NCBI GenBank assembly: GCA_035235625.1
Contig: CP141142.1
Coordinates: 13,980,995-14,044,994, forward strand
From: Saururus chinensis
Lineage: Eukaryota; Streptophyta; Magnoliopsida; Piperales; Saururaceae
Direction: 5' to 3'
DNA length: 64,000 nt
Positions 44,195 to 56,839 of the stretch are shown in pieces (within the stretch, counting starts at the first letter, position 1; the number at the start of each line of letters is the position of its first letter). Both the position numbers and the translations under genes were made by a program. The notes under the pieces are model-generated. The model was not told the DNA's origin and did no database searches. It saw only the letters and a program-made list of their open reading frames with translations.

Positions 44195-44579
44195 AAGGAT
44201 TATTTTGGTTCAGCTCTCTCTTCTCCATCTCTTCTCTCCTCTTCCTTCTCTCAGCAAGGACCTCCATAACCAGCAATTTCGAAGGCACAAATCAGCCACC
44301 TTTGGATTGAATCAAGCACTAGAAGCGTAGGAGAAAGGGCTAGGAGCTTTGGGGATGAATTGGTACAAGTGGGTTCTTCCTTTTACACCCTTAAGAATGA
44401 GGTTTTGATAAATGTAATTTAGCCATAATGTAGCTTGGTTCTAGGGGTTCCTTTTGATGTCATGAACCAGCCTTAATTCATTCAAGCATGATGCTGATTT
44501 TTGTCATTTATCTTAGCCATATGTTAGGCATGAATAATTCTTATTCTAGTCATGTTTATTAATCATGATTTGGGCATAC

Positions 44580-45110
44580 ACTTTGCTGAATTTATTCCCT
44601 GGTTTGTGGCCTTACTTTAGGCCATAGTTTGGCTAACTTAGTCCCTGGTTTGTGGCCTTCCTTTAGGCCATAGTTTGGCCAACTTATTCCCTGGTTTGTG
44701 GCCTTACTTCAGGCCATAGTTTAGCCAACTTATTCCCTGGTTTGTGGCCTGACTTTAGGCCATACTTTGGCCAACTTATTCCCTGATTTGTGGCCTTAGT
44801 TTAGGCTATACTTTGGCTAAGTTAATCCCTGATTCGTGGCCTTACTTTAGGCCATACTTTGGCTAAGTTAATCTCTGATTCGTGGCCTTACTTTAGGCCA
44901 TACCTTGGCCAATTTAATCCTTGATTCATGGCCTTAGTTTAGGCCATACTTTGCCCAATTAAATCCTTGATTAGAAACTTTCGTTTTGGCCATACTTTGG
45001 CTAATTAAATCCCTGATTTGAAGCCTTAGTTTAGGCTGCACATTGGTCAAGTAAATCCCTGATTTAATGCTTATGTTTTAGGCTTTACTTTGGCCAAATT
45101 AATACCAAAT
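44580..45110. repeat. ~47-bp tandem array in copy D
   Basis: About 11 units of 'TTCCCTGGTTTGTGGCCTTACTTTAGGCCATAGTTTGGCTAAC'. Each has an inner inverted repeat (GGCCTTACTTTAGGCC). Identity is highest on the left and decays to the right. Confidence 0.85.
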
Positions 45111-45774
45111 TCTCAGCATTGATTTATTCTACAATCATGCTGAGAGAACACCTAAATCTCAGCCCTAGTTTAGGTTGTATTGTTTATCTAATACTTGATT
45201 CTCAGCTTTGTTTTAGATTATAATCTTGCTGAATGAATCCTTAATGTTAGAGCCTTAGTTCATGATTTGTTCTTGCTTATTAAGTCTCTGAATTTCAGCC
45301 TTGATTGTGATATATCTTAGGTTGATTATTGATGCTTGTTTCAGCCTATGTTGTCTTTGAATTCCAGCCTTGATTGTGTTATACATTAGGGTGAATGTTG
45401 ATAGTTGTTTTAGCTTGAACTTGTCATGTTAGGTATATAACTTGAGTTATACATCTCAGCCCCAAATCCTTTTCATTATAATGTGGAATTGGTTAGAATC
45501 TGAGTTCTTGTCATGTTGATTATTCTGATGCTTACATTTATTATTGTTGTTTTAAGTTTTATTAATAAATTAAGGTTAATAAAGAATAATCAAGAGATTT
45601 TGGTTGTCTTTAGATTAGGGGAAGAACACTTAATCAAGATAATGACTAAAATACCCTCTTTAGGGTTGGGACTTGTTCATGGAGTGAATGAGGCCCTGAC
45701 ATAGAATTTTACCTTGGTTAATGAACCGAGGGTGGTTATGGGATGTTCTTAGAGTCAAAGTTTAAGCTCACAGT

Positions 45775-46180
45775 AATAGCCATGGCGGATATTTAGACCT
45801 TCTTGGTCTCCATTTCTTCGGGACAATGGATCCCTACAAATGTGCAACCCAGGTTTTTGAGCATCATGGAAGGCTCATCTACCTCTGGCCAGTGTGTCCA
45901 TGAGCACACCTGGTACCTACATCTCTAGGCTCATGGCTGATCCAAGTGGATCTCTAGAGATGCTAGGATTTTTGATAATAGCCATGACGGTAATCTTTTA
46001 GACCCTTGTGGTCTCCGCTCCTTTGGGACGATGGATCCCTACAAACACGCAAACCAGGTTTTTGAGCATCATGGAAGGCTCATCTACCTCCGGCCAGTGT
46101 GTCCATGAGCACAGCTGGTACCTACATCTCTAGGCCCATGGCTGATCCAAGTGGATGTCTAGAGATGCTAGGATTTTTGT
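45775..46180. repeat. ~202-bp direct duplication in copy D
   Basis: Two units beginning 'AATAGCCATG-CGG' (45775 and 45977), both containing 'TTTTTGAGCATCATGGAAGG' and 'TCTAGAGATGCTAGGATTTT', with a few percent difference. Confidence 0.85.
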
Positions 46181-47667
46181 TAGCATACATTTACTCCTTT
46201 GAGCGGGAGTCGGTATTTTCAGGTAACAATTAGTACATTGTTTCCTGAACGGTTTCCATTGTTTTGTGCATTGTGATGGTCTTCATTGGTTAAAGATCAG
46301 CCCATGTTTTTGAGTTATGTGTTCTATATATTACCCTTATGTGGTACGGTTTGCAGGATGTTAGCATTAATTATTGAACAAGGGTTGTGAGATAATTAAT
46401 AACATTGTTTGATATTGCTTGTTAATTAGACAAGTGGAACGATTAAAAGACTTGCATAAAATGTAGGTTGCTTTAAAATACTTAAGCATTGCATGGGTGA
46501 TGCTATGCTTCTTAGTATAGTGTAGTTTTAGGCAGAACTACGTCTGGATCAGATCTTGTTGGAAACATTGGAGATGTTGTCTAATGAGTACGTAGGCAAC
46601 TAACATCGGGTGATGTTGGCCCGATCCGAAAAATACTAATAAAACCTTTTGTCCTTTGGAAGCTCTTCTCCTGAAAGCGGAGAGATTCCATTGTTGTTGT
46701 TGTGGTTGTTTTGTTTGCTATGTTGCAGATTCTCCATGCGATGAGAAGTGAGACCAAGGCAGGAGCTCAAGAGGTTTCCGCATTTTTAAAACTCCGATAC
46801 GTAAGTGTACCTTAAGTATGAGAGTCAACTTGTTATTTATTTTCAGACGGGTGACAGACTTGTACATAGATGGATGAGCTGGTCTTTATGAATTTTCAGA
46901 CGTTAAATAACATCATATGATTTGATATTCGTATTTGTGAACCCCAGTTATCATGACCTGGACATTTAATCGGATGATTTGTTTTGTGTTTAAGAAAGGA
47001 AAAAAAAATATTATCGTGATCTATCGTGTGTCCTTTATTGTAACAAGGGTTTCAAAAATCCGGGTCGTGACAGAAACATATAGTGCCACTCTTGGGAAGA
47101 GTCATACAGTGCCACTCTTAGACAGAATCATACAGTGCCACTCTTGGGTAGAATTATACAAGTCTCTCAATAGAGCATCAAATGTCTGGGCTTAATACAA
47201 CACACAGGCCAAATCGAAAACATACATCGCTCTCAAAAGAGCATCAGACGTCTGGGGCTCAATAAAGTACACAAACAACATCCTGTAGGATAAACACCAT
47301 GGCAAGACATGAGAAATGCTCAAACTCACAATGCTATCATTAGCTTTACTTATAATTCAAGTTTGAATTAAGTAAGTTATGCAGTACAATTATGCCCACA
47401 CACACATACACATCCTTTGCATAGGTGTATAACCATCATACATATGTATGTCCATCACACATACGTATAACATATACAAACTTCCATACGTAGCTTATTA
47501 AGATACTTGCTAGACGTCACTATCACACACATAATCTATATACATTAGCTTACCAAGGTACTCACTAGCCATCACTAGCACATACGTACACATCCAAACA
47601 CGTAGCCTCCCAACATACTCGCTATCCATCACTAGCCCATACATACACATCCATACATGTAGCTTAC

Positions 47668-48555
47668 TGTTAACCCCTTAACTTGACGGATGTAGAAAGG
47701 GGGAGGCTACCCCCATACTTGGCAGCTGACAGCCAAGTTTTGCTAGGCAGGGGACAGCCTAGGCAGCCCCTTGGGCATGGACAGATGCTGGGACAGCGCG
47801 AGTGATGTTCCGGACTAGCTACTTGCCTTGCGGAGCAAGCTGGGTAGGAGTCCTTGCGCGGGCGGGACTCTAGCAGCGAAGCTGGGCGCTACTTGAACTT
47901 AGGGGAGGATTCCTAAGGCGGATAGGATTTAGCTTATGCTGGCTGGCTGCACTCTATTTGGAGTAGGAGACCGGGCAGCAGGTTCCTAGTATGGACATGA
48001 CTCACACAGGCAGGCTGGTCACACTCGTAGGATGGATGGGAGTTGGAGTGGCTGGTTTCCTCGGATGGGCTGATTCTTGGAGGCAGCATGGCGATGGACT
48101 TCTAGTGGAGGACGAACTCTTGAAGCCTTCCTAAACTATGCTGGGGCGGAATGACTTTGGGCTGAGAGTTGGACAGGGTGAGGACTCTTGTATTGGGTGG
48201 GTTTTGTACTTCTAGTGGCACTAGGACGGCCAGCCTAAGGCTATGTCTATATAAAGGGATGAGAAGGGCGGCCATGGCAGAGTAGAATCTGATTTCTTCC
48301 TGCACAGCGAACCAGGGAGCAAGAGAAGAGAGTTCTCAGCCTGGTTGTTCAGCCCTGCCCTCTCCCTACATTGTATTTCAGTGGACATAAATATAGCTTG
48401 GGCGGAGACCCTTGCACCAGGTCGGACTGTGTTGCTGTTTTAATTGTGTTTCCCTTGCGCATACGAGTGGGAAGGGAAGAGAGTGGCTGATGGCTGCGCG
48501 GTGTAGTCAGGTCATCACGAGTGCGAATGCTAGGCAAAGCTTCATGCCCGTGACA
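47668..48555. mobile_element. Solo LTR, 888 bp (family 4, copy F)
   Basis: TGTTAACCCCTTAAC...ATGCCCGTGACA with the perfect TSD cttac (47663-47667 and 48556-48560). A TCTATATAAAGGG box (48247-48259) suggests a plus-strand promoter. It has no internal sequence. It lies inside the CACTAGCCATCACTAG array of copy B, which continues on both sides. GC content is higher than its surroundings, consistent with a different, possibly younger insertion. Confidence 0.85.
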
Positions 48556-49953
48556 CTTACCAACATACTCGCTAGCCATCATTAGCACACACAAAATCCA
48601 CATACGTACCTTACTAACAAGCACACTAGCCATCACTAGCACACACATACTTCAAACATACATACAACCCACATGCATTGTATGTGCATTTCAGCATGGC
48701 ATAATTTATCCTCTTACATCATGCAAAGCGTTGCCAAAGCATTGAATCATACAAAGCATTGAATCATACAATCCTAGCATGCTGCTACTCATTCAAAGCA
48801 TTCTATCATGAAATTATAAGTTCAAAGCTCCGCTACCTCATAATTATGATGTTCGATGGTGAGCACACGACGGTGGTGGCAGAGTTGGCAGCCAAAAGCA
48901 TTGCCAAGTTGAGAGAGCTACTATCTCGAGGGTTTAGGAATTGCTAGAAGTACTCACGACCAAAAGGGGTGACTCAAGGTCCAACGGTGGCGGGGCAAAG
49001 GCCACAGTGAAACAGGGTCAACCCCAAGGCCGGCCAGAGGCGTCATAATGGCAAAAACGGCCACGAAGGATCATACGGGTAAGACCCAAATCGAGGCATT
49101 AGGGCAGAGCATGACAATAGGGGTGAAGCGGGGTTGGAAATGCAACCCCCACTTGACACTAGCTCGAGGTAGGCTGGGCGGAGTTCGACCGGTGGCCAGA
49201 CAATGACCGGAAACACTAGCATCTAAAAAATTATCACAGATAGTGAAATGAAAACAAGAACAAAAATTGAAGAAAGTATCGGCGGCTCATAGAGGAGCAA
49301 GGAGAGCATGGTGGCAGCCCTAGCTAGCACTTGTGCGTTCCTAGCGGCCAAACGAAGATAAGTCTAGTTGAGGGTGGCCAAAAACGGCATCAAAATTACC
49401 CTCCTATGGCCAAAAAATGAATTTAAGAGGTGAGAAAAACCGAAGAAAAAATTGGTATCTTGTGGAGGAGTGAAGATGACATGGCAGCGGTCATAGCTGG
49501 TACCTACGGACTCGTGGCGGTAAGACAAAGTGGATCCTGACAAGAACCAATAGAATTTGACGACGGAGGAGGGACAACAGAGCGATCGGAAACTCACTTG
49601 GGTTTTCTCACAAAGTCACTGGACGTTTGTAATATTTTTGGGTGTCTCATGTTTCTAGAATCCCATTGATAGGTCCAGCAACTTATAGTCTTTTTTATTT
49701 TTCTGTCTATGTTCCCAACATGCGCTAACTTACTGTTTACAAGTCATACCTCCAAAATTCTCGCCAAAAGCACGCGGCCTGTGACTAAGCCCCACACTTG
49801 ACTTTATGGTATAATATTGTGGTCAAATACACAAATATAAATATGCCGAAGCATTACATTTTTTTGCCAAAAATGATAAAAAAATAGTAGAAAAATCACA
49901 TAAAATCGTAGAAAAATTAGGGACATTACAATAATAATACTTATGCTCCTACA

Positions 49954-50743
49954 ATCTCCCCGTTTGATTATTTTACTACAAAACACGACAACCCATCATC
50001 TCAAAAATAATAAAATACAACTGTATAGTGCATAATCAGATTTAGACAAATTATCGAACAAAGACTCTCCCCTTAATCTATAACACTCTATCCTATTGTG
50101 GTTTTGGTCTTCAACATGTAATCAACCTGCACATCATAACTAGAAAATACTTGCATAATATCGTTCCAAGTAACAAGTAAATACAAAATTAAATACTCAA
50201 GTAAGAAAAAGTTAACCAAGTTATGACCAAATACAAATTTTTTTCTTTTTAATATTTCAGCAGAGTTCTTTTTTATTAAGATCTCTGTTAGCTTTCTACC
50301 CTCAAGATGTAAGGTTTTTTATAAACCAAATTTCTCCTTTTTTTTGTCACAAAGAGACAAAAGAAAATCGAGGTAAAGAAGATATAAAATAGAGAAAAAC
50401 TTTTAAAAATAATTTGAAACCACATTAAAAAACCACTTGAAGGAGAATCAATGATAGAGCTTTTTCATTTTAAACAAAGTGTTTTGGCAACCATAGAGCA
50501 TTATTATTTGACAACTACACTTTCCAAGGTTTAATGTACCACAATCATGTATCCCACATTAGTATAACGTAATCACATTAACCTCTAACCAAAGAATCAT
50601 AATTTCAGGTTACAATCTTCGTAATAAGAGAAGATTCAACTGTGCTTTACTTAAAGTCCTCGACTATACCATAATCATTCAAAATAATCATCAGGATATC
50701 AATTGATAATATAGCAAAAAAATAACCATTCTCCTCTACTACT
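49954..50743. other. AT-rich region, no gene
   Basis: Poly-A/T rich, no coding frame. If the N LTR call is right, the left edge (from 49954) is the PPT and 3' untranslated part of a minus-strand copia element. I see nothing else. Confidence 0.4.
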
Positions 50744-52110
50744 TTGGCAAATGAGCTTGTTGAGAAACTTGACCCAATGAGACCAATGCAAACAACTAGC
50801 TTAGGTGGTAAAAACTACATCTTAGTGATGGTAGATGACCTATCAAGATTCACTTGGGTAGATTTCCTTAGAGAGAAATCCAATGCTTTTGAAGTATTCA
50901 AAACCATTGACCATACCATCCAAAATAAAAGCGGCCTGAACGTCAAGACCATTAGAAGTGACAAAGGAAATGAATTCACTTTAGGTTTAAAGTGTTTTGT
51001 GCAAAAAATGGGATTCACCATGAGTTCTCAGCCCCCAAAATCTGTCAACAAAATAGTGTAGTTGAAAGGAAGAATAGGAGTATTCATAAAATAGCTAGGG
51101 TGATGCTTAATGAGAAGAATATAGCAAACAATTTTTGGGCAGATGATGTGATACTCCCACATACACCCTTAATAGAATTTATTTAATGTCTGGGATAGTC
51201 CAAAAACTATACGTTATGGGGAGGTGAAAAACCTATTGTTAGACGTGCTAGTCTTTGGAAGCCCTTGTCACATCTTGAGAAATAGGGAAGCTTTGGGAAA
51301 ATTTTATAGCAAAAGTGATGATGGAACAAACCTTAGATATTCTTTGACAAGTAGGGAATATAGGGTATTTGATGAAATAACTCAAACTATCATGGAGTCA
51401 TCTAATGTGGGTGTGAATGATTTACAAAAATCTTTGATGATCAAAAGAGTTAAAAAGAGAAAGAAAAATTGAAAGTTGATGATCATTATGATTTTAATGA
51501 TTCACCAAATACTTTCAGAGATGTAGATAAAAAAGAATAAGTGCAAGTTGATGTACATGATGATAATCATATGCATAAATATGAAGTTTATGAAGAGGAG
51601 CAATAAACACATGTTCAATCTAGTAAAATCCCTAATTAGGTTCAAAAAGGGCTATCTTGAAACCAATGTGATTGGTGGCATTAATGAAGGACTTAGAACA
51701 AGACATCAGCTGAAAGAACAAATAAAAATTTCTCATTATGTGTCTCTTATAGAACCAAAGAAATTTGATGAAGCTCTACACAATGAAAATTAGATAAATA
51801 AAATGCAAGAAGAATTAGGTCTATTCACAAGGAATGATGTTTGGTTTCTTGTTCCTAAATGTAAACAATGGAATGTGGTAGGTACGAGCAAGAATAAAAT
51901 AGATGAACAAGGAAATGTAGTAAGAAACATAGTAAGATTGGTTGCTCAAGGCTACACACAGGTAGAAGGAATAGATTTTGATGAAACATTTTCACCTGAT
52001 GCTTGACTTAAATATATTAGATTACTTCTTACTATGGCTTGTCCTTTAAAATTTAAGGTAGATCAAATGTGTATTAAGAGTGTTTTTTGTTGTTACGTCT
52101 AAACTAATAC
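50744..52110 (+). pseudogene. Truncated Ty1/copia integrase-RT fragment
   Basis: Integrase core: SLGGKNYILVMVDDLSRFTWVDFL (first catalytic Asp), TIRSDKGNEF (second Asp), then in the next frame QQNSVVERKNRSI with the third acidic residue, followed by a degraded GKKP-like region. Reverse transcriptase start: EPKKFDEAL, NDVWFLVPK, VRLVAQGYTQVEGIDFDETFSP, then a stop in place of the following Val/Ala. After 'LLLTMACPLKFKVDQM' similarity fades near 52110. Gag, protease, the YVDD box and both LTRs are missing. It is a different copia lineage from the one in CDC20, judged from sequence dissimilarity in shared motifs. Confidence 0.85.
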
Positions 52111-52249
52111 TATGAAGTAGTCAAATTCAGATTTATCTTACTTTCCAATTGTAGTAGACAAGGTTGATCCAATAGGAAAGCCTTATGCAACAAAGAAAAT
52201 GATTAAAAAAAATATAGAAAAGAAAAATTAAGAGAGAAAGAGTAGAAGA

Positions 52250-53518
52250 GTATTGAGGAAATAAAAAGTTAAGAAATCAATAAGAGAAAACATTAAGGTA
52301 TTGAGGGTCATTATAACATCTAGTGATGTTCTTCATGTCTTATGTTAGTTTAGTTAGAATCAAATAAAGATTCTATCTAACCGAAAAATATGAAAATTAA
52401 AAGTAAAAATAATGATAAAAATTACTTTAGATAGATAAAGGATAAAAAGAATTATTTCTTCAAGAGTTCTATGTATCAAATCTACAAAAGATCAAGAATG
52501 AGATCCTTCAAACATCTTATGTGTCAAAATAACAAAGAAATAAGAAGATAAACAATATTAAATAAATATCACTTCAAATAACCAATACTTACTTGAAGTC
52601 ATTGATGAAATATTAATAGATCTCCATTAGATTGTTAAAAATCACCTCTAGCCTTAGCTAGAGAGCTTAGACAACCATTATAATAAAACTAAAAAGAAAA
52701 GTACAAAAGAAGAGAAGAAAACTAGGAGAAGAAAGTTCAAAAGAGGAAGGAATGATGCCTCTACCACGTCCACCACTCTATTTATAGGAGTAGAAGGGGT
52801 TACTTCAAAGGGGAAGATCCAATCATATCCCTTGATTGGATGTTGATTGATTGCTTCTTTGACAATGATTAGATTCTAAATTAATCAAATAAATTAATAA
52901 TTTATTTAGAAAATAAGTATCTTTTACTCTTCCTTTAGTTATCCAATCAGCCTTATTTTCTTTCCTTATGTGTATCAATCACAACAAATAAAAAAATGCT
53001 CCATGTATTAGCCTCGGGTTAATTGACTAGCTGCCCCTTTGCATGTCAGATTTGACCCATACATATTTGGAATTATGAATTTCTTCTTGAAATAGTGATT
53101 ATAGACATGGAAGTCTTATTTCCAATGCCACAAGAATGATTTCAATCCAAATTATACATGGAAAGATATTGTTGAAATACTAAGGTTATATTAATCTGTC
53201 CAAATCAGCTTCTTCCCGAATTTACTTCTCTTCATGCAAATATGAAATCGAAAGGGTCCACAAGGTTGTGCTTGAACATTCTATGCATGTTTAGAAAATT
53301 AGGAGCCCATTATTGACTTTTAAATAGATTTGGGTAGTTGGGCTTTACTTCCTCTTCTACTTGGATCTTGTTGAAGCCTGTTTAGACATGCAAACATAAC
53401 GGAGGTCTAATTCACCTATTCAAAATATAAATGGCCTAAGTAAGTAATGAATCAACACAAAACATGATTGTAATTGAAGATTTTGAAGCATCTAATTGAA
53501 TATTATTTTAGTGCATCA
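52250..53518 (-). repeat. Minus-strand Ty3/gypsy 3' LTR (left end unresolved)
   Basis: On the minus strand a TTTAGGGGTATT purine-rich tract (about 53519-53531) precedes TGATGCACTAAAAT (LTR start at 53518). A minus-strand TATA box, CTATAAATAGAG, lies at 52774-52787. The start TGATR... resembles the solo LTR at 1089. The distal end and TSD could not be placed. The next recognisable feature is the copia fragment ending near 52110. Confidence 0.6.
52774..52787 (-). promoter_or_regulatory. Candidate TATA box in minus-strand LTR
   Basis: The reverse complement reads CCTATAAATAGAGT, a strong plant TATA match, about 740 bp into the LTR. Confidence 0.5.
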
Positions 53519-54018
53519 AATACCCCTAAACCTACTTTTTGCTAGTCCTTGAGCAAAACTAAAATAAAACAATAGAAAACAAAACTAACTACTCCACTTC
53601 CGCAGGAAATCTTGATTGCATTTAGCATATGCAACAAGCCTTAAATCCCCTAGCTTACACTAGTGGACGAGTTATAGTCTCGTGAGGGTTTGTGGTGAAT
53701 CTACCCACAAAATTCAAAACTAAAAAGATAAAAGAAAATTTAAATTTAGGCCACATAAAAATTTTAAATCAACTCCTCCTAAACATGTGACTTCATTTAG
53801 TAAAATCAATCATGCATAATACTACTTGCCTTAAAAAATAATAATTCATTCAGACAACTTCATATTAGGTGCAAGTACTCATACATACATAATAGTTTTT
53901 TAAAAACAAACATTGCCAAGTAATTATGCAATCCCAATTTCCTGAATCAAACAACTCAATGTGTCTCATGTCCACTCAGCAATTTCAATTTTAACACTAA
54001 AAAAATAGACATTGACAT
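53519..54018 (-). other. 3' internal region of minus-strand gypsy element
   Basis: On the minus strand it ends with 'GCTCAAGGACTAGCAAAAAGTAGGTTTAGGGG', a pattern I associate with the 3' untranslated end of Athila/Tat-like elements. No coding. It is interrupted by copy C at gacat (54014-54018) and resumes at 62197. Confidence 0.55.
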
Positions 54019-54789
54019 TGTAATGCCCGCAATTTTTTAAACATTTACCTCAAAATTCATAGAATTTTTTTGCAATATAACTGCTATAAATTGGGGAAAA
54101 TGAAGAATACAAAACCTGTGAAAATAGTTTTATAATTTAAAACATAACACATTAGTTTTCCCATACGAATTTTTACACATTTGATCAAACATCGTACGTC
54201 CAAACCAAACATCCACAGGCACTACTCGAAAACAACCATATGGATAAATTGCTATGATCATAGACTTTAAATGCAAATCTCTCTTAGGCATCCCTGAATG
54301 TGTCCCATAATAGTCCATAGTCTAATCCAAATGAAAGTCTAGAAAGATAAATATCTTAATTCTCATCTCATCCAATACATCAGATCGCGACACAAAGAAG
54401 ACTCGCAGTGAATCGAGCATATACCTGAGTCAATGGGAATCAATCCACCGCTAAAATGAGCATCCATCTCCAGGAGCTCTCTGCACAAACCTACAAAAAC
54501 CTCCTGTACAACGGGGTTAAAAAGTAGGGTAATGAGTATTTTCATACTCAGTAGGAAAATACCCAGTAAGGGAGTTCTAAACAGTGAACTCAGTAAATCC
54601 ATACATAGATGCATTCATGCAACTCAAATATGAACAAGAAGGCATATCAATATCATGGTCATACACATACAATCATACCAAATGCACCATCATGCCAAAA
54701 TCATACCAAATGCACCATCATTCCAAAATCATGCCAAATGCACGATCGTGCCAAAATCATACCATTAAATTAAACTTACACAAACACCC

Positions 54790-55030
54790 TTATCTAGGGT
54801 CTTACAAACTTACTCGTACCACCGTACATTACTGATACAACTTACACATACTTGTACGACCTTACTCATACAATCATATGCTTACTCATACAGCTTACAC
54901 ATACTTGTACGACCTTACTCGTACAATCATACTCGTATGACCATACTTGTATAGTCTTACTCAAAATCATACACTTACTGTCTTACTCAGAAACACACTC
55001 TTACAATCATACTCATACTCTTACAGTCTA
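54790..55030. repeat. CTTACTCATACAATC-type array (copy C)
   Basis: Same array type as at 8878 and 42650. Just left of it (54650-54770) is a 27-bp repeat, 'ATCATACCAAATGCACCATCATGCCAAA'-like, in about four units. Confidence 0.8.
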
Positions 55031-55429
55031 CACATACTAACAACCATTGAAGCTCATTACTACTAATAAGCTCCAGCGTCGCAATGGAAAAGAATGCCAT
55101 TGGGGCATCACCTTGAACTTCGGGGAGTGACTAGACGCCATGGACTTTTCCAAAGGTAAGGCACACCAATGCTCATGGGGCACTGAATCAAATAGGTAAA
55201 AGTAGGTCCATGATACTACTTACCTGAGTGTGCAAACATAAACACCCACACATAAGGGGTCATACAGTTGCCCACCATAATGGGTCTTATAGTGCCATAG
55301 AATTGTCCACCATAATGGGTCTTATAGTGCCAGTGCCACTCTTGGGCAAAAATCATGCAGTGCCACTTAGGCAGAAACATACAATGCCACTCTTGGGAGA
55401 ATCATACAATACCACTCTTGGGCAGAAAT

Positions 55430-55610
55430 CATACAACGCTCTCAATAGAGCATCAAATGTCTGGGCTTATACAGCACACTAACCAAATCGGAAACATATG
55501 TCGCTCTCAACAGAGCATCAAACGTCTGGGCTTCATACAACACACAGACAAAGTTGGAAACATACATCGCTCTCAACAGAGCATCAGACATTCGATGCTC
55601 TATATAGCAC
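55430..55610. repeat. ~64-bp repeat 'CGCTCTCAAYAGAGCATCA'
   Basis: Three units (starting near 55437, 55503 and 55568) with a short stem CTCT-CAAY-AGAG. The same unit occurs at 47155-47260 in copy B and once at 9465 in copy A. Confidence 0.75.
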
Positions 55611-56827
55611 ACAGACAACATCCCGCAGGACAAACACCATGGCAAGACATGAGAAATGCTTGGCCAACTCATTATCAGCTAGCTCAAACATAGAACTTAA
55701 TCTGTCGAACCCTCAAATCTCAAACTCACAACGCTATCATTAGGTGTGCTTATAATTCAAGTTTGAATTAAGTAACACAAACTCTCAAGCATACCGTGCT
55801 CCACTGATCAAACCAAAGCTAAGCCCGATCCGAAACCCAAGTTCATCAGGGCAATAGACTTTACTTAATTTGTCTACATCATGATCATAACACATCGTAC
55901 ATCTAACCCTTACAGTCTTACATACTTCGCCATCCACCTTATGGCCAAAGCATCTTACACTGACATCATCAAATGAAGCTCCTCAGAGCCAACCCAGTTG
56001 TCGCCCTTTTACTTATATCTTACTTATTATGCTTACTTTTCACTTCATAATCCGTATGTTATTTTTGTACAATTATGCACACTCTTACTGTCTGACAAAC
56101 CTCACCCATCATACCCATATCCTCTGTCATCCGTTATACGCTTACACATCCATATCCAAATCCATACCAAACATTGACACTTCTTACCATCCATAGCTCA
56201 TACCTTTGCCCACATACACATACACATCCATAGCATAGGCAAATAGCCATCATGCATATGTATGTCTATCACACATATGTATAACATACGTATACATTCA
56301 TACATACATAGCCTACAAACATGCTCACTAGCCATCACTAGTGCATACATACACGTTTATACATACTTCAAACCTACACGTTAGTCATCCCTAGCACATA
56401 CATATTGTAAGATCCCTGATCTTAAACTGGTTTTTGGTTTTCTTTAATTATTGGTTATCGTAAGATTAACGCGTTTTCTGATTTATTCGGTGATTTCGTG
56501 AATAAATAGTGTTTATGATGGTTTTAACCAAAATTAACTTTAAGATTAGTGGTTTTAACTGATTTTAAAGCAAATGTAAAATTTTTAGGATTTTTATGAA
56601 TTTTTACTATTTTTTCAAAAATTAGGGTTTTGGCGGGACCCCTGTGGGCCCCACCGTCAAAATTTCGGTTTTTGTGTCAAATGAACCTAGACATCTACTT
56701 AAGGTCATACAAAAATTTTTAGAATTTTCCTAGACTTAATTAGTGCTCAAATTTTTAAAATACCCATTTTTAGCCTACTTTTCCTATTTACACCCTATAA
56801 CTTACCCATACATACCCCAACCCATAC

Positions 56828-56839
56828 TATAAAAGGCCA
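56828..56839 (+). promoter_or_regulatory. Candidate TATA box of copy E LTR
   Basis: CTATAAAAGGCC about 420 bp into the LTR, followed by a short leader (AAACCTGAGCC). Confidence 0.5.

Larger units (their letters stand above)
43303..47072 (+). mobile_element. Solo LTR, 3.8 kb (family 3, copy D)
   Basis: TGTAATATCCC...GGGTCGTGACA with the perfect TSD gaaac (43298-43302 and 47073-47077), inside the 'TTGGGCAGAA' repeat of copy B. It has no coding domain, PBS or PPT. A TTATATAAG box (44186-44194) followed by a CT-rich leader (44210-44260) gives plus orientation and a likely promoter. It contains three tandem arrays. The 46528-46629 block is shared with L and H. The termini resemble those of 56406-59957. 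Confidence 0.85.
41919..49930 (-). mobile_element. Giant solo LTR (family 1, copy B), with two nested solo LTRs
   Basis: TGTAATGCC...GGGACATTACA with the perfect TSD ataat (41914-41918 and 49931-49935). Removing the insertions at 43303-47072 and 47668-48555 leaves about 3.3 kb. Blocks in order match copies A and C: the stem near 42440-42480; the TTACTCATATAA array (42650-42990); 'TTGGGCAGAA' repeats; the CTAGCCATCACTAGCACATAC array (47500-47660, 48560-48660); and the GC-rich half (48830-49600). It has no PBS, PPT or coding domains. Minus orientation is inferred as for copy A. A minus-strand GACTATAAG box lies near 49690. Confidence 0.85.
41480..49953 (-). mobile_element. Probable minus-strand copia 3' LTR (N), split by copy B
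   Basis: On the minus strand a purine tract AAACGGGGAGAT (about 49954-49966) is followed by TGTAGGAGCATAAGTATTAT, as in copia PPT/LTR junctions. The LTR would continue beyond the insertion at 41913 downward through 41480 or so. The join is consistent, since copy B has the TSD ataat. The other LTR end and the internal region on the far side were not identified, so this call is tentative. Confidence 0.4.

Noticed and set aside
48759-48947. Small protein (62 codons) in copy B GC-rich half
   Set aside because: The equivalent positions in copies A, C and G have stops or frameshifts in the same frame, so it is not maintained.
41919-49930. Reading copies A-C as DNA transposons
   Set aside because: Ends are TG...CA without terminal inverted repeats beyond a few bases, and duplications are 5 bp. 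This fits LTR retrotransposon solo LTRs better.
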